Part shown: positions 9,303-18,946 of the stretch, one piece after another
Layout: every line of letters begins with the position of its first letter
Position numbering within the stretch: the first letter of the stretch is position 1
NCBI RefSeq assembly: GCF_000741285.1
Contig: NZ_JGZE01000001.1
Coordinates: forward strand, 62,001-126,000
Source: Bifidobacterium mongoliense DSM 21395
Lineage (GTDB): Bacteria; Actinomycetota; Actinomycetes; Actinomycetales; Bifidobacteriaceae
Direction: 5' to 3'
DNA: 64,000 bases
Notes under the pieces: model-generated
What the model was told of the DNA's origin: nothing
Databases searched by the model: none
The model's input: only the letters and a program-made list of their open reading frames with translations
Translations under genes and position numbers: made by a program

Positions 9303-10271
9303 TCAGCGACGGGCGTTGTGCAGCTTCTCCCCCGACACATACCGTCGCTCGTTCTCGAGCGCTATCGCGATGATGGCGTCGGATACGGAGGCCAGATGAT
9401 TGCTGCCGGCGATATGCGGGGTGATGAGGCACCGCGGCTCCGACCACAGCGCATGGCCCTTGGGCAGGGGCTCGGGGTCGGTGACGTCCAATCCCGCCCC
9501 CCAGATCCGACCGCCATGCAACGCCTCGGCCAACGCTCCGGTGTCTATGGCATCGCCCCTCCCCGCATTGACGATGATCGCGTGCGGCGACAGTGCGGCC
9601 AACGCTTCACGGTCGAGCAGATGTCGCGTCTGCGGCGTGGACGGCACGACCATCGCCACGACATCGGCCCGCGGCAACAATTCCGGGAGATCGTCGAATC
9701 CATGCATCTCATCGATTTCGGGCAGTGAGCGTGCGGCCTTACGACGGACACCCAGAGTACGCATGCCCACGCCGCGCGCGAGCCTGGCGAAATGCCTGCC
9801 GATGTCGCCGGTACCGATCACCAAGGCCGTGCCGCCCTCGGGGCTGAGCACCCGGCCGGCGTCGAGCCACTGCTCATGCGTCTGTTGCACGGCGTAGGCG
9901 GGCAGGCGTTTCATGAGGGCCCACATCATGGCGAACATATGCTCGCCGACCGCCTGGCCATACGCCCCGGTGGCGTTGCTGATCATCGCCGATTCGGGCA
10001 GCACACCGGGGGCCGCATACTCCTCGAATCCCGCGCTCCAGGTCTGCATCCATCGCAAATTCGGGCATCGACGGATCAGGTCGACGGGAGGATTGCCGAT
10101 GACGACGGTGGCCTCCTCAAGCACATCCTCAGGCAGGTGCTGGCTCCAGGAGGGGGCGTCGCGCTCGGCGGGATCACCGGTAAACACCTGACGCACCGCC
10201 GGGGCGGACTGCAGGAACCGGTCACGCTCCTCCTCGCGCAACGGCAGCATATTGACGATCAGATCATGCAT
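9303..10271 (-). CDS. D-2-hydroxyacid dehydrogenase (NAD-dependent)
   Basis: Oxidoreductase of the D-isomer-specific 2-hydroxyacid dehydrogenase family, 322 aa. The Rossmann nucleotide loop is GTGDIGRHFARLA. The catalytic Arg lies in VNAGRGDAID, the Glu in DVTDPEPLPKGHALW and the His in TPHIAGSNH. The frame stays open far upstream, but ATG at 10271 (MHDLIVNML) has GAGG 7 nt before it and begins at the usual family N-terminus, so the longer reading is rejected. It is downstream of the DHA2 exporter gene with a 101-nt gap. Substrate unknown; related proteins act on phosphoglycerate, glyoxylate or hydroxy-keto acids. Confidence 0.9.
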   Translation of the reverse strand: MHDLIVNMLPLREEERDRFLQSAPAVRQVFTGDPAERDAPSWSQHLPEDVLEEATVVIGNPPVDLIRRCPNLRWMQTWSAGFEEYAAPGVLPESAMISNATGAYGQAVGEHMFAMMWALMKRLPAYAVQQTHEQWLDAGRVLSPEGGTALVIGTGDIGRHFARLARGVGMRTLGVRRKAARSLPEIDEMHGFDDLPELLPRADVVAMVVPSTPQTRHLLDREALAALSPHAIIVNAGRGDAIDTGALAEALHGGRIWGAGLDVTDPEPLPKGHALWSEPRCLITPHIAGSNHLASVSDAIIAIALENERRYVSGEKLHNARR

Positions 10272-10372
10272 GACGACGCCTCGTTTCCGGGCCGCCGTCG
10301 GATGACGCTCACCTTCCGGGAACGGATGTCCGTGACGATACGGACTGACGGCCCACGCCATCGAGTGTACGG

Positions 10373-11902
10373 TCAGTCGGTAAACACGCGATGTCCGGTG
10401 CGGCGGGCGTGTATCGAGAACGCACGCCACAGGCATGCCCAGCCCAACGCGACCATCACGACGATGAGCACGAAATTCCACGTGCCGCCCATCTGCGTCG
10501 CCTGCCGGAAGGAGGCGCTGCCCTGCGGCCCCGAACCCGTCTGCGCCACGCCGATGATGGTGGAGAACAACGCCGTGCCGGCCGCTCCGCCGAACTGCAA
10601 CAGCGTGTTGAAGATGGCGGTGCCGTCCGGGGTGAATTCGGCGGGCACGTCGCGCATGGCGCTGGTGATGACATTGGCCATGCCCACCGCATAGCCGACG
10701 CCGAACACACCGTAGAACACGGCGACCCGCCACGGGGTCAACGAACCGGAGAAGATGAGCAGCAGGACGGCGCCGACCCTGGCGAAGCCCAGGGATATGA
10801 GGATCGGCCGGCTCGCGCCGAACCGGTCATAGAGCCAGCCGCCCAACGGGGCCAGCGCCGCGCCGATCAAGGTGCCGGGCAGCACGAGGACGCCGGCGAG
10901 GAACGAGTCGGTGCCTAGGGAGAGCTGGGCGAGGGTGGTGAGCAAATACCCGAATCCAATGCCCACCATCGGCAGAATGAGGTAGGCGAAGGCATGCAAG
11001 GCCACCACCGGATCCTCGAGCAATCCGATGCGCAGCAACGGGGAGAACGACCGCCTCGAGATCTTGACGAAACACACCAACAGGGCAACGCCGACGATCA
11101 GACTCACGAGTGCCACCACCGCAGGGCCCGCATCACGACGGCCCGCCACCGCGGCGCCGATGGCCACGCCGCCCTGGTTGAGCGCCATAATGAGGATGAC
11201 CAGCGAGACGGTGATGCACAGGAACTGCAGACCATTGAACCGAGCGTTCCCGGTCGTGCCCGACTGGCTGATGCATCGCAGCCCCAACAGCAACGACAAC
11301 GCCATGATCGGCAGGACGATGACGAAGATGGCACGCCACGGCAGGACGCTGGCGACGGCACCTCCCACCGTCGGGCCGATGGCGGGTGCGGTGGTGATGA
11401 CCAACGACCCCAGTCCCATGAGGCGGCCGAGCTTCGATCTGGGCGATTGCTCGAGGATGATGTTCATCATCAGCGGGGTGGCGATGCCCGATCCGATGCC
11501 CTGGATGATGCGGGCGACGATGAGCATGGCGAAGGAATGCGACACGATCATGATGGCCGACCCCGTCATGGTGAAGACCACCGCGGCGACGAAGACGGAC
11601 TTCAGCCGATACCGCCGTCGGAGGAACGACGACATCGGTATGGTCACGGACACCGTGACGAGGTAGATGGTCGTGATCCACTGCACGGTGGACGTGTCCA
11701 CCCGGAATTCGCGCATGAGCTCCGGGAACAGCACCGTCATCACGGTTTCGGTCAGAATCCCTATGAAGGACAGCGATCCGGTCGCGACGATCGACCCGAT
11801 CAGACTCTTCGAGATGCGCCCGTCATCCACGTCGGCCCCACCATCCTTCGACATATCCGCACCATTCGACCGTTGCACCGGCTCGCTCACCAACCACATC
11901 AC
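10373..11902 (-). CDS. MFS exporter, DHA2 (EmrB/QacA-like) family
   Basis: Proton-driven drug or metabolite exporter in the cytoplasmic membrane, 509 aa with about 14 TM helices as in DHA2. Visible family features are the motif-C-like region in helix 5 (ITTAPAIGPTVGGAV), the loop-2 motif A-like stretch SFLRRRYRLKSVF and the second-half ALAPLGGWLYDRFGAS. The first 35-40 residues are hydrophilic. Start choices are GTG 11902 and ATG 11899 in tandem, with GGAAGG only 2-5 nt upstream, so spacing is poor. A later ATG (MSKDGGADV) is possible. No regulator gene is adjacent, so the substrate cannot be guessed. Confidence 0.88.
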   Translation of the reverse strand: MMWLVSEPVQRSNGADMSKDGGADVDDGRISKSLIGSIVATGSLSFIGILTETVMTVLFPELMREFRVDTSTVQWITTIYLVTVSVTIPMSSFLRRRYRLKSVFVAAVVFTMTGSAIMIVSHSFAMLIVARIIQGIGSGIATPLMMNIILEQSPRSKLGRLMGLGSLVITTAPAIGPTVGGAVASVLPWRAIFVIVLPIMALSLLLGLRCISQSGTTGNARFNGLQFLCITVSLVILIMALNQGGVAIGAAVAGRRDAGPAVVALVSLIVGVALLVCFVKISRRSFSPLLRIGLLEDPVVALHAFAYLILPMVGIGFGYLLTTLAQLSLGTDSFLAGVLVLPGTLIGAALAPLGGWLYDRFGASRPILISLGFARVGAVLLLIFSGSLTPWRVAVFYGVFGVGYAVGMANVITSAMRDVPAEFTPDGTAIFNTLLQFGGAAGTALFSTIIGVAQTGSGPQGSASFRQATQMGGTWNFVLIVVMVALGWACLWRAFSIHARRTGHRVFTD

Positions 11903-11983
11903 CTTCCAGATTCCACGCGACGCCCCACGGGCTTCCCGGGACAGTCTAACCGCATCCCCTGCCTAGGAGGCCGCGCAACACAA

Positions 11984-13426
11984 TCAGTCGTCCCGTGTCT
12001 GACCGTGCTGATGATCCGGGGCATGGCCGTCTCGGGGACCGGCATCCTCGCCGTGCAGGATGCCGCGTATCGTTTGGAGCCGCTGCCCCACCTCGCGTTC
12101 GTAGCCACGTTCGTTCGGGTGGTAGTACTCGCGCCCTTCAAGGATGTCGGGCATGTACTGCTGCGTGGCGACCGCCCCGGGGGCATCGTGGGCATACCGG
12201 TAGCCCTCGTGGTTGCCCCACTGCTTCATGAGCTTGGTTGGGGCATTGCGCAGATGCAACGGCACCGGCCCGATCCTGCCGGCGTCCACGTCGGCGAGCG
12301 CCTCGTTGATCGCCAGGTAGCTGGCGTTGGATTTCGGCGCGGTGGCGACCGCGAGGACGGCTTCGGACAGGATGATCCGCGCCTCGGGCATGCCGATCAT
12401 GGCCACAGCCTGGGCTGCGGCGACGGTGACCTGCAGCACCTGCGGTGCCGCCATGCCGACCTCCTCCGCGGCGGCGATCATGATGCGCCGCGCGATGAAC
12501 CGCGGGTCCTCCCCCGCGCGCAGCATCCGAGCGAGGTAGTGGAGCGAGGCGTCGGGATCCGAACCGCGCATGGATTTGATGAAGGCCGAGGCGACGTCGT
12601 AATGATCGTCGCCCTTCTTGTCGTAGCGCACGGTGGCCACATCCATGACTCGGGACACGGTATCGGCATCGATTTCGGGAGGCGTACGCGACGCGGTCTT
12701 CCCCTCGTCGCCCTTGGTGCGGGGCTGTACCGACAGCACGGCCCCCGCCGCCGCCTCGAGTATGGTCAGGGCCTTGCGGGCGTCTCCCCCGGCCATCCGG
12801 ATGACCGCGTCGACCGCCTCCTTGCCCGCCACGACCTCGCCGTCCAGACCCCGGGGATCGCCCACGGCACGGATGATGAGCGTGCGCAGATCGTCATCCT
12901 CGAGCGACTCGAGTTTGACCACGACCGAGCGGCTCAGCAACGGGGCGATGACCGAAAAACTCGGATTCTCCGTCGTCGCGCCGATGAAGGTGACGTCGCG
13001 GTTCTCCACGCTGGGCAGCAACGCATCCTGCTGCGATTTGGAGAACCGGTGGACCTCGTCGATGAACAGGACGGTCTCCCTGCCCGTCGTCACCAGGCGT
13101 TCATGTGCCCGTTGCAGCACCGCGCGCACGTCCTTGACTCCCGAGGAGACGGCCGACAATTCCTCGAACTCCCGCCCTGACTGCTGCGCGACGATGTAGG
13201 CCAGGGTCGTCTTGCCGACCCCGGGAGGCCCGTACAGCAGCACGGAACTGGGCGCCGTGCGTGACCCCGTCGAAGCGGAGTCGGCCAGACGCCGAAGCGG
13301 GGAACCCGGGCGCAGCACCGCGGACTGGCCGACCACTTCGTCGAGTGTGCTCGGCCGCATGCGCACCGCGAGGGGGCGCGTCATCTCCTGGGGCGCCTCG
13401 GCGGCGCTGAGCAGATCATCGACCAT
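11984..13426 (-). CDS. rarA: Replication-associated recombination ATPase RarA/MgsA
   Basis: AAA+ clamp-loader-like ATPase acting at stalled replication forks with SSB and polymerase, 480 aa. Walker A GPPGVGKTTLAYIV, Walker B LFIDEVHRF and sensor 1 GATTENPSF are in order. A C-terminal tetramerisation region contains VGMAAPQVLQVT and a HLRNAPTKLMKQWG segment, followed by AQQYMP/YYHPNERGYE-like residues typical of RarA. The start at 13426 (MVDDLLS) is preferred over an upstream extension because GAGG lies 6 nt before it and the extension lies inside the helicase gene. It overlaps the helicase stop by 11 bp, suggesting coupled translation. The tail is polar and histidine-rich. Confidence 0.95.
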   Translation of the reverse strand: MVDDLLSAAEAPQEMTRPLAVRMRPSTLDEVVGQSAVLRPGSPLRRLADSASTGSRTAPSSVLLYGPPGVGKTTLAYIVAQQSGREFEELSAVSSGVKDVRAVLQRAHERLVTTGRETVLFIDEVHRFSKSQQDALLPSVENRDVTFIGATTENPSFSVIAPLLSRSVVVKLESLEDDDLRTLIIRAVGDPRGLDGEVVAGKEAVDAVIRMAGGDARKALTILEAAAGAVLSVQPRTKGDEGKTASRTPPEIDADTVSRVMDVATVRYDKKGDDHYDVASAFIKSMRGSDPDASLHYLARMLRAGEDPRFIARRIMIAAAEEVGMAAPQVLQVTVAAAQAVAMIGMPEARIILSEAVLAVATAPKSNASYLAINEALADVDAGRIGPVPLHLRNAPTKLMKQWGNHEGYRYAHDAPGAVATQQYMPDILEGREYYHPNERGYEREVGQRLQTIRGILHGEDAGPRDGHAPDHQHGQTRDD

Positions 13427-16085
13427 CCTCGACCTCGCCTTCCGCCACGGCGTCATCGGTGGCATCGGCTGCATCATCGGAGTCGTCACCCATGCCATCA
13501 TCATCGCTGCCATCGTCGGTACCATCATCGAATCGGGCATCCTCGCCGAACGCGCCGACGTGGTAGTCCTCGAAGATCACGTCGCCACTCTCCTGCGTCG
13601 CATCGAGATCGACGACTCCGGTGATCGCCCAGTCGTGATCGCCGTCCGAATCGTCGATGATCTGGCGCACGCGCCACGTATGCTCGTCGCGTTCATGCGC
13701 ATCGTCGAGGATGAACAGATCGCCGCCCCGCGCCTTCGCATCGATGCCGACGTATTCGTGCGCATCGTAGTACTCATCGAGCACCCGTTCCCACACATGG
13801 ACGCCGTACCCCCAGTCCGTGTCGAGTGCGCCGAGATCCTGCGGCCGATCCAAGTCCATGAGTTTCACGCGGCGGAACAACGCATTGCGAATCAGCACGA
13901 TGAGCCCGCGCCTGTCCTCGACCACCCGGGCCTCCTTCGACCGTGAGGCATCGGGGGGCGTCATATCCGGCGTCGCATCCTGCCCGGCCTCCTCCCATTC
14001 GTCGACCAGGCTCGAATCCACGGACCGTACGACCACACGCAGCCAGGATATGATGTCGTCGAGCGTCTCGTCGCGGGATTCCAGGGGCACGGTTCTGGCG
14101 AGCGCCCGATAGGCGTCGGACAGATACCGCAGCAAGGTGCCTTCGGAGCGTGCGATGCCGTACCGCGAGATATACCCGTTGAAATCGCTGGCCGTCTCGA
14201 CCATGTCCCTCACCACGGATTTGGGGCTCAGCTCGTAATCCCTCGCCCACGGCAGATCCTGGCAATACTGCGAGAACGCGGCGTCGAGCAGCTCTTCGAG
14301 CGGCTTGGGATACGTGACCTCCTGCAGGCGATCCATACGTTCGTCGTATTCGAGCCCCTCCTCCTTCATGGCGGTCATGGCGACGTCCCTGGCCTGCCGT
14401 TGCTGGGCCTTGAGCACCTGCTTGGGGTCGTCGAGCGTGGCCTCGACCATGGACACCACGTCCAGCGCATAGGTGGGCGACTCCCGGTCGAGCAGTTCCA
14501 GCGCGGCGAGCACGAACGGCGAGAGCGGCTGGTCCAACGCGAAATTGTCGGGCATGTCCATGGCCAACAGGTATGCGACGTGCCCCGAGCCATCGTCCTC
14601 GGTTTCGATGAACCGTGCGTCGAGCATGGTCTGGAATATCTCGGCGACGCGTTCGTGCAACCGTTCCTTCTGCTCGTCGCTCTGCGCGGAATCGTCGACG
14701 AGACGGTCCATGCGGGCCCTCGCGTCGCCTCCCTGGGCGACCTCGTTGAGCACCATGGCATGGGTGATCTCCAGATGCGGCGTCAGGGTCTCGGGCTCGG
14801 CCTCGGTGAGATGCTCGAAGGTGGCCTTCGTCCAGACCACGAAACCCTCCTGGGGCTTCTTGCGCTTGATCTTACGCAGCTTCTTGGGGTCGTCGCCGGC
14901 CTTGGCGATGGCGCGGGCGTTCTCGATCTCGAATTCCGGCGCCTCGGCGACCACCAGCCCTTCGGTGTCGAAGCCGATGCGGCCGGCGCGGCCGGCGATC
15001 TGGTGGAATTCGCGGGCACGCAACCGGCGCATCTTCCTGCCATCGAATTTGGTCAGCGCGGTGAGCACCACCGTGTGGATGGGAACGTTGATGCCCACGC
15101 CGAGGGTGTCGGTGCCGCAGATGACCGGCAGCAGACCCTGCTGTGCGAGCTGCTCGACCAGCCTGCGGTAGCGCGGCAGCATGCCGGCGTGGTGAATGCC
15201 CACACCGGAACGCAGAAGACGCTGCAGGATCTTGCCGAAGCCCGTCGTGAACCGCGTGCCCTTCATGGCGTCGGAGATGGCGGAGCGCTGCTCCTTGCTG
15301 GACACACCGCTGCTGGCGAGCGCCTGCGCGGTCTCCAACGCCGCATCCTGCGAGAAATGCACGACGTAGACAGGAGTCTGCTGACGGTCGAACAACAACT
15401 CGACCGTGGCGGCCAGCTGTCGGTCGGTGTATTCATATTTGAGCGGCACAGGCCGCGGGGCGTCGGCGATGACGTCGACGTCCCGGTCGGTCGCGCGTTC
15501 CAATCGGTCGGCGATGGCGCTCACATCGCCCAACGTCGCGCTCATGAGCAGGAACTGCGTATCGGGCAACGTCAGCAGGGGCACCTGCCACGCCCATCCG
15601 CGTTCCGGATCGCCGTAATAATGGAACTCATCCATCGCCACGCAGCCGATATCGGCGTCCCGCCCCTCGCGCAACGCCTGGTTGGCCAGTATCTCGGCGG
15701 TGCAGCACACCACGGGCGCGTCGGCGTTGATCCTCGTGTCACCGGTGACCATACCAACCTGATCCCGGCCCAGCGTCGCGACGAGATCGAAGAACTTCTC
15801 GGAGACCAGCGCCTTGATGGGCGCGGTGTAATAGGAGCGCCGACCCGTACACAAGGCGGCGAAATGCATGGCCAGCGCCACCAGGGACTTGCCCGATCCG
15901 GTCGGCGTGTTGAGGATCACATGGTCACCGGCGAGCAGATCCATGACGGCCTCCTCCTGGTGAGGCCACGGGCTGATGCCCTTGGTCCGCTCCACCCAGG
16001 AGAAGAACCGGTCGTAGATCTCGTCCTCGTCGATGGCCCTGTGCTCGCCCCATCGTGGCGCTTGTTCTCCCAATGACTCCGTCAT
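13416..16085 (-). CDS. DEAD/DEAH-box superfamily 2 helicase with DUF3516 C-terminus
   Basis: Large Ski2-like RNA/DNA helicase of about 889 aa. The RecA-1 domain has TPTGSGKS (about 60-67), APIKALV (Ia), VVCCTAEIL, DEFH at about 152-155 (DEAD variant) and SATLGD (III). RecA-2 has IHHAGMLP, FGTDTLGVGINVP-like residues (CGTDTLGVGIN) and the HQIAGRAGRIG motif VI. The rest is the DUF3516 region found in actinobacteria. The tail is extremely acidic (D-rich from about residue 855). ATG 16085 has a TAGAGT box exactly 7 nt upstream and almost no spacing for a Shine-Dalgarno, so leaderless initiation is possible; GTG at 16094 is the alternative. It overlaps rarA downstream. Confidence 0.93.
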   Translation of the reverse strand: MTESLGEQAPRWGEHRAIDEDEIYDRFFSWVERTKGISPWPHQEEAVMDLLAGDHVILNTPTGSGKSLVALAMHFAALCTGRRSYYTAPIKALVSEKFFDLVATLGRDQVGMVTGDTRINADAPVVCCTAEILANQALREGRDADIGCVAMDEFHYYGDPERGWAWQVPLLTLPDTQFLLMSATLGDVSAIADRLERATDRDVDVIADAPRPVPLKYEYTDRQLAATVELLFDRQQTPVYVVHFSQDAALETAQALASSGVSSKEQRSAISDAMKGTRFTTGFGKILQRLLRSGVGIHHAGMLPRYRRLVEQLAQQGLLPVICGTDTLGVGINVPIHTVVLTALTKFDGRKMRRLRAREFHQIAGRAGRIGFDTEGLVVAEAPEFEIENARAIAKAGDDPKKLRKIKRKKPQEGFVVWTKATFEHLTEAEPETLTPHLEITHAMVLNEVAQGGDARARMDRLVDDSAQSDEQKERLHERVAEIFQTMLDARFIETEDDGSGHVAYLLAMDMPDNFALDQPLSPFVLAALELLDRESPTYALDVVSMVEATLDDPKQVLKAQQRQARDVAMTAMKEEGLEYDERMDRLQEVTYPKPLEELLDAAFSQYCQDLPWARDYELSPKSVVRDMVETASDFNGYISRYGIARSEGTLLRYLSDAYRALARTVPLESRDETLDDIISWLRVVVRSVDSSLVDEWEEAGQDATPDMTPPDASRSKEARVVEDRRGLIVLIRNALFRRVKLMDLDRPQDLGALDTDWGYGVHVWERVLDEYYDAHEYVGIDAKARGGDLFILDDAHERDEHTWRVRQIIDDSDGDHDWAITGVVDLDATQESGDVIFEDYHVGAFGEDARFDDGTDDGSDDDGMGDDSDDAADATDDAVAEGEVEDGR

Positions 16086-16092
16086 GCCTGCC

Positions 16093-16098
16093 ACTCTA
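16093..16098 (-). promoter_or_regulatory. Candidate -10 box (TAGAGT) before the helicase gene
   Basis: TAGAGT fits TANNNT with 7 nt to the ATG at 16085, placing the expected transcription start at the start codon. The -35 is not recognisable. Confidence 0.35.
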
Positions 16099-16131
16099 GT
16101 GGTCCGTGGCTACCGTGGCGGAGTGCGGCGA

Positions 16132-17349
16132 TCAGGCGGCTTGGCCGCCATCACCGTTCCCATCGGATCCCTGGGCTGATCCGGGAGCCCCGCCGGCCCT
16201 CCCAGGCGTCTCCCTGTCGTCGGCCTGGCCGTGACGCTCGTCGCGACCGGACACCTTGGGTTTGAGGAACTCCGGAATCTGCAGGGACCGGGAGTCCCGT
16301 TGCGTTTCGGGGTGCATCTGGTCGTATCCCTGACGGTACCGAATACGCCGCCAATCCTGGATGGAGGAGTTCGAGCCGGTGTGCCTCACGTGGTACTGAC
16401 GTGGGGCTCCACCCAACGGAAGCTCCTTGACCTCGCGGGCCACGGCGACCTGCACCGTATTCGAAGCGTCCATGAAGGCGATGGGAGCGACCGGCTCGAG
16501 CTCGGTCGGCCCCGAGGTGCGCTGGCTCATTCGCGTGGGCAGCCATTCGGCCAGGCGCGACAGCAGCCAACACATGATGAAGTAGACGACGGCCGCCACC
16601 ATGAGGGTCTGCAGGATGTTGAAGTACATCGAGCCCAGACGCCTGGACTCCTGCAACAGATCGGTGTACATGATGATCGATCCGAGCGCGGTGTCCTTGA
16701 GCACCACGACCAGCTGGGTCACCGCCGCGGGAAGCATGGCGTATATGGCCTGCGGCACCTCGATCTGCATGAGCGACTGGGTGCGGGTCAGACCGAGCGC
16801 CAGCGACGCCTCACGCTGCCCGTCAGGCAGATTGGCGACGCCGGATCGGACGAGTTCGGCGACCACCGACCCGTTGTACAGGACCAAGGCCAGTACGACC
16901 GCCCAGTACGAGGCGTCCTCCATGCCGATGAAGGCGAATCCGCGCCAGAAGAAGATCATGAGCATGAGGACGGGCACGGCGCGGCAGAACTCGACGATCA
17001 CGGCGCAGATACCGCGCAGGACCGGATTCGGGATCAATCGGCCGACACCGAAGACCAGGCCGAACGCGACGGCGCCCACGACGGCGAGCACCGCGGCCTT
17101 GATGGTCATCCAGACGCCGGGCAGGTAGAAATCTACCCAGGCCTCCTCTTCGAGCGCCGGCTTCCACAGCTCCCAGCTCAGCTGGTTCTCGCCGTCCGGC
17201 GGGTTGTGCAGCCGCATGAGCAACAGTGCGAAGACCGCGATGAAGACCAGGGCGGCGACCCAGTTGAGTATCCGTATGGTGCGACGGCCGCGTGGGCCGG
17301 GCTCGTCGAACAGAACCGAACTTTCTTGATGTTGGGACATGGTGTTCAT
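16132..17349 (-). CDS. gluD: Glutamate-type ABC transporter permease GluD, long C-terminal tail
   Basis: Inner-membrane permease of a polar amino-acid uptake system, second of a GluC/GluD pair. The first 40 residues are cytoplasmic, then about five TM helices follow. The BPD motif contacting the ATPase is ANLPDGQREASLALGLTRTQSL. Beyond the last helix (about residue 270) there is an unusual hydrophilic extension of about 130 residues, rich in R, Q, P and G (ending GSDGNGDGGQAA), with no recognised domain. The ATG at 17349 overlaps the gluC stop as ATGA. The substrate is inferred as glutamate or a related amino acid from the gluABCD gene order. Confidence 0.9.
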   Translation of the reverse strand: MNTMSQHQESSVLFDEPGPRGRRTIRILNWVAALVFIAVFALLLMRLHNPPDGENQLSWELWKPALEEEAWVDFYLPGVWMTIKAAVLAVVGAVAFGLVFGVGRLIPNPVLRGICAVIVEFCRAVPVLMLMIFFWRGFAFIGMEDASYWAVVLALVLYNGSVVAELVRSGVANLPDGQREASLALGLTRTQSLMQIEVPQAIYAMLPAAVTQLVVVLKDTALGSIIMYTDLLQESRRLGSMYFNILQTLMVAAVVYFIMCWLLSRLAEWLPTRMSQRTSGPTELEPVAPIAFMDASNTVQVAVAREVKELPLGGAPRQYHVRHTGSNSSIQDWRRIRYRQGYDQMHPETQRDSRSLQIPEFLKPKVSGRDERHGQADDRETPGRAGGAPGSAQGSDGNGDGGQAA

Positions 17350-18029
17350 CTCCGGACCGCAAGCGCGTTGGACAGATAGGTGGTGAGGATCCCGATGGGG
17401 ATGATGAGGATGACGTAGCCGATCGCGAAGATCAGGAAGATTGCGATGATGGCATCCGCATGGAATTCGATCATCTCACTCATCAGGGAGGATGTTTCGG
17501 TCGCCACCGAGGCGGCCGCGGCGACCGTGGAGTTCTTGAGCAAGGCGATCAACGTATTGCCCAGCGGGGCCACGGATCCGCGGAAGGCCTGCGGCAGGAT
17601 GATGCTCGTCGTCGACTGCAGGAAGCTCAGTCCCAGAGCCCTCGAGGCCTCGGCCTGGCCGAGCGGCACGGTGTTGATGCCGGACCGCAACGATTCGCAG
17701 ACGAACGCCGCGGTGTACAGCGACAGTCCGGTGACCGCGAGCCAGAAGAAGTTGGTGGCGAAGGAGCTCGAGAAGCTCAGTTTCAGCTGGGCGTAAGCGC
17801 CCAGCACCATGAAGACCATGATGATGGTCAACGGCATGTTCTTGAACAGCTCGACGTAGGCGCCGGCCACCATGCGCATCGATGACACCGGCGAGATGCG
17901 CATCATGACGAGCACCACGCCCAGGATCAGCGAGAACAGGGTCGACCAGGCCGTGATCTCGATGTTGACGAGGAAGGCTCCGACGATGTCGTACTGCGAG
18001 AAAAGCTCAACCAACGTATGCATAATCAC
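17346..18029 (-). CDS. gluC: Glutamate-type ABC transporter permease GluC
   Basis: His/Glu/Gln/Arg-type ABC permease of 227 aa, with TM helices beginning near VNIEITAWSTLFSLILGVV. The conserved cytoplasmic loop is G-x-x-x-V-P-L-G-Q-A-E-A-S-R-A-L-G-L, which docks on GluA, followed by IILPQAFRGSVAPLGN. Translation is coupled on both sides: its ATG overlaps the gluB stop by 4 bp and its TGA overlaps the gluD start by 4 bp. It forms the translocation pore with GluD. Confidence 0.93.
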   Translation of the reverse strand: MIMHTLVELFSQYDIVGAFLVNIEITAWSTLFSLILGVVLVMMRISPVSSMRMVAGAYVELFKNMPLTIIMVFMVLGAYAQLKLSFSSSFATNFFWLAVTGLSLYTAAFVCESLRSGINTVPLGQAEASRALGLSFLQSTTSIILPQAFRGSVAPLGNTLIALLKNSTVAAAASVATETSSLMSEMIEFHADAIIAIFLIFAIGYVILIIPIGILTTYLSNALAVRR

Positions 18030-18874
18030 TGCTCCCCTTCCGTGGGTTCGGGAGGATTGTATTCGGCGCTCGGCGTGTAGGCGATGCCCCGGGTGTTGTC
18101 ATCGATGGCGCGTTTCCATGAACCGTCCTGGATCATGTCGTCGATGGCGTTGTTGATCTGGGCGGCGAGCTTCGTGTCGCCCTTCTTGATGCCCACGCCG
18201 TACGATTCCTTGGTGAACGGTTTGCCGATCACGCGCAGCCGGCCGCGTGAGGCCGAGGCCAGACCGGCGAGGATGATGTCGTCCGTGGTGACGGCGTCGA
18301 CGATGCCCGAGAACAATGCGGTCGCGCATTCGGCGTATCCCGGCTGCTCCATGAGCTGGACCTCCTTGGAGAACCGTTCCTTGACGGTCGATGCGGAGGT
18401 CGAGCCGGTCACCGAGCACAGTCGTTTGCCGTTCAGGTCACCGGGGCCGTTGATCGAGGTCTCGTCCTTGCGGACCATGAGATCCTGTCCGGCCACGAAG
18501 TAGGGGCCGGCGAAGGACACCTCCTTCTTGCGTTCCGGGGTGATGGAGTAACTGGCGATGACCATATCCACATCGCCGTTCTGCAGCATCGCCTCACGCT
18601 GCTTGGAAGGGGCCTCCTTCCATATGATCTTGTCCTCCGAGTAACCCATCTTGCGGGCGATGTACTTGGCCACGTCCACGTCGAATCCGACGTAGGTGCC
18701 CGACTTCTTGAATCCCACGCCCGGCTGGTCGAATTTGATGCCGATGCGGATCTCCCCGGCGCTCTCCTGCGAACCGCAGGCCGCCAACGTGAACGAACAC
18801 GCCACCGCGCACAACGCGGCGAATATGGCGCGCACCCCATGGCGGATGCGCGACGTATACCATTGCTTGACCAT
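18026..18874 (-). CDS. gluB: Glutamate-type ABC transporter substrate-binding lipoprotein GluB
   Basis: Extracellular solute-binding protein of family 3, anchored as a lipoprotein. It has an arginine-rich N-region, a hydrophobic stretch and a lipobox LAAC with the lipidated Cys at 33. The mature part has IGIKFDQPGVGFKKSGTYVGFDVDVA, the ligand-contacting AGPYFVAGQDLMV and TGSTSASTV segments, and a DAVTTDDIILAGL lobe crossover typical of the glutamate/aspartate group. Length 282 aa. AGAGGAAGG lies about 6 nt before the ATG. It sits 72 nt after gluA and overlaps gluC by 4 bp. Confidence 0.94.
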   Translation of the reverse strand: MVKQWYTSRIRHGVRAIFAALCAVACSFTLAACGSQESAGEIRIGIKFDQPGVGFKKSGTYVGFDVDVAKYIARKMGYSEDKIIWKEAPSKQREAMLQNGDVDMVIASYSITPERKKEVSFAGPYFVAGQDLMVRKDETSINGPGDLNGKRLCSVTGSTSASTVKERFSKEVQLMEQPGYAECATALFSGIVDAVTTDDIILAGLASASRGRLRVIGKPFTKESYGVGIKKGDTKLAAQINNAIDDMIQDGSWKRAIDDNTRGIAYTPSAEYNPPEPTEGEQ

Positions 18875-18946
18875 GGATTGCCTTCCTCTCAGTGATGATC
18901 CCCTGTGCTGCTGTGTGATGCTTCCCGTACCGATGGGCGGGCCGAC

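Noticed and set aside
10272..10733. N-terminal extension of the hydroxyacid dehydrogenase to 476 aa
   Set aside because: The extension runs into the exporter gene in another frame, and a good ribosome site with the family N-terminus lies at 10271.
10994..13180. 728-codon open frame opposite the exporter and rarA
   Set aside because: It spans two real genes on the other strand and consists of low-complexity D/H/R/G residues, a usual artefact in GC-rich DNA.
14400..16076. 558-codon open frame opposite the DUF3516 helicase
   Set aside because: Antisense shadow of a well-supported helicase gene, with no recognisable domain.
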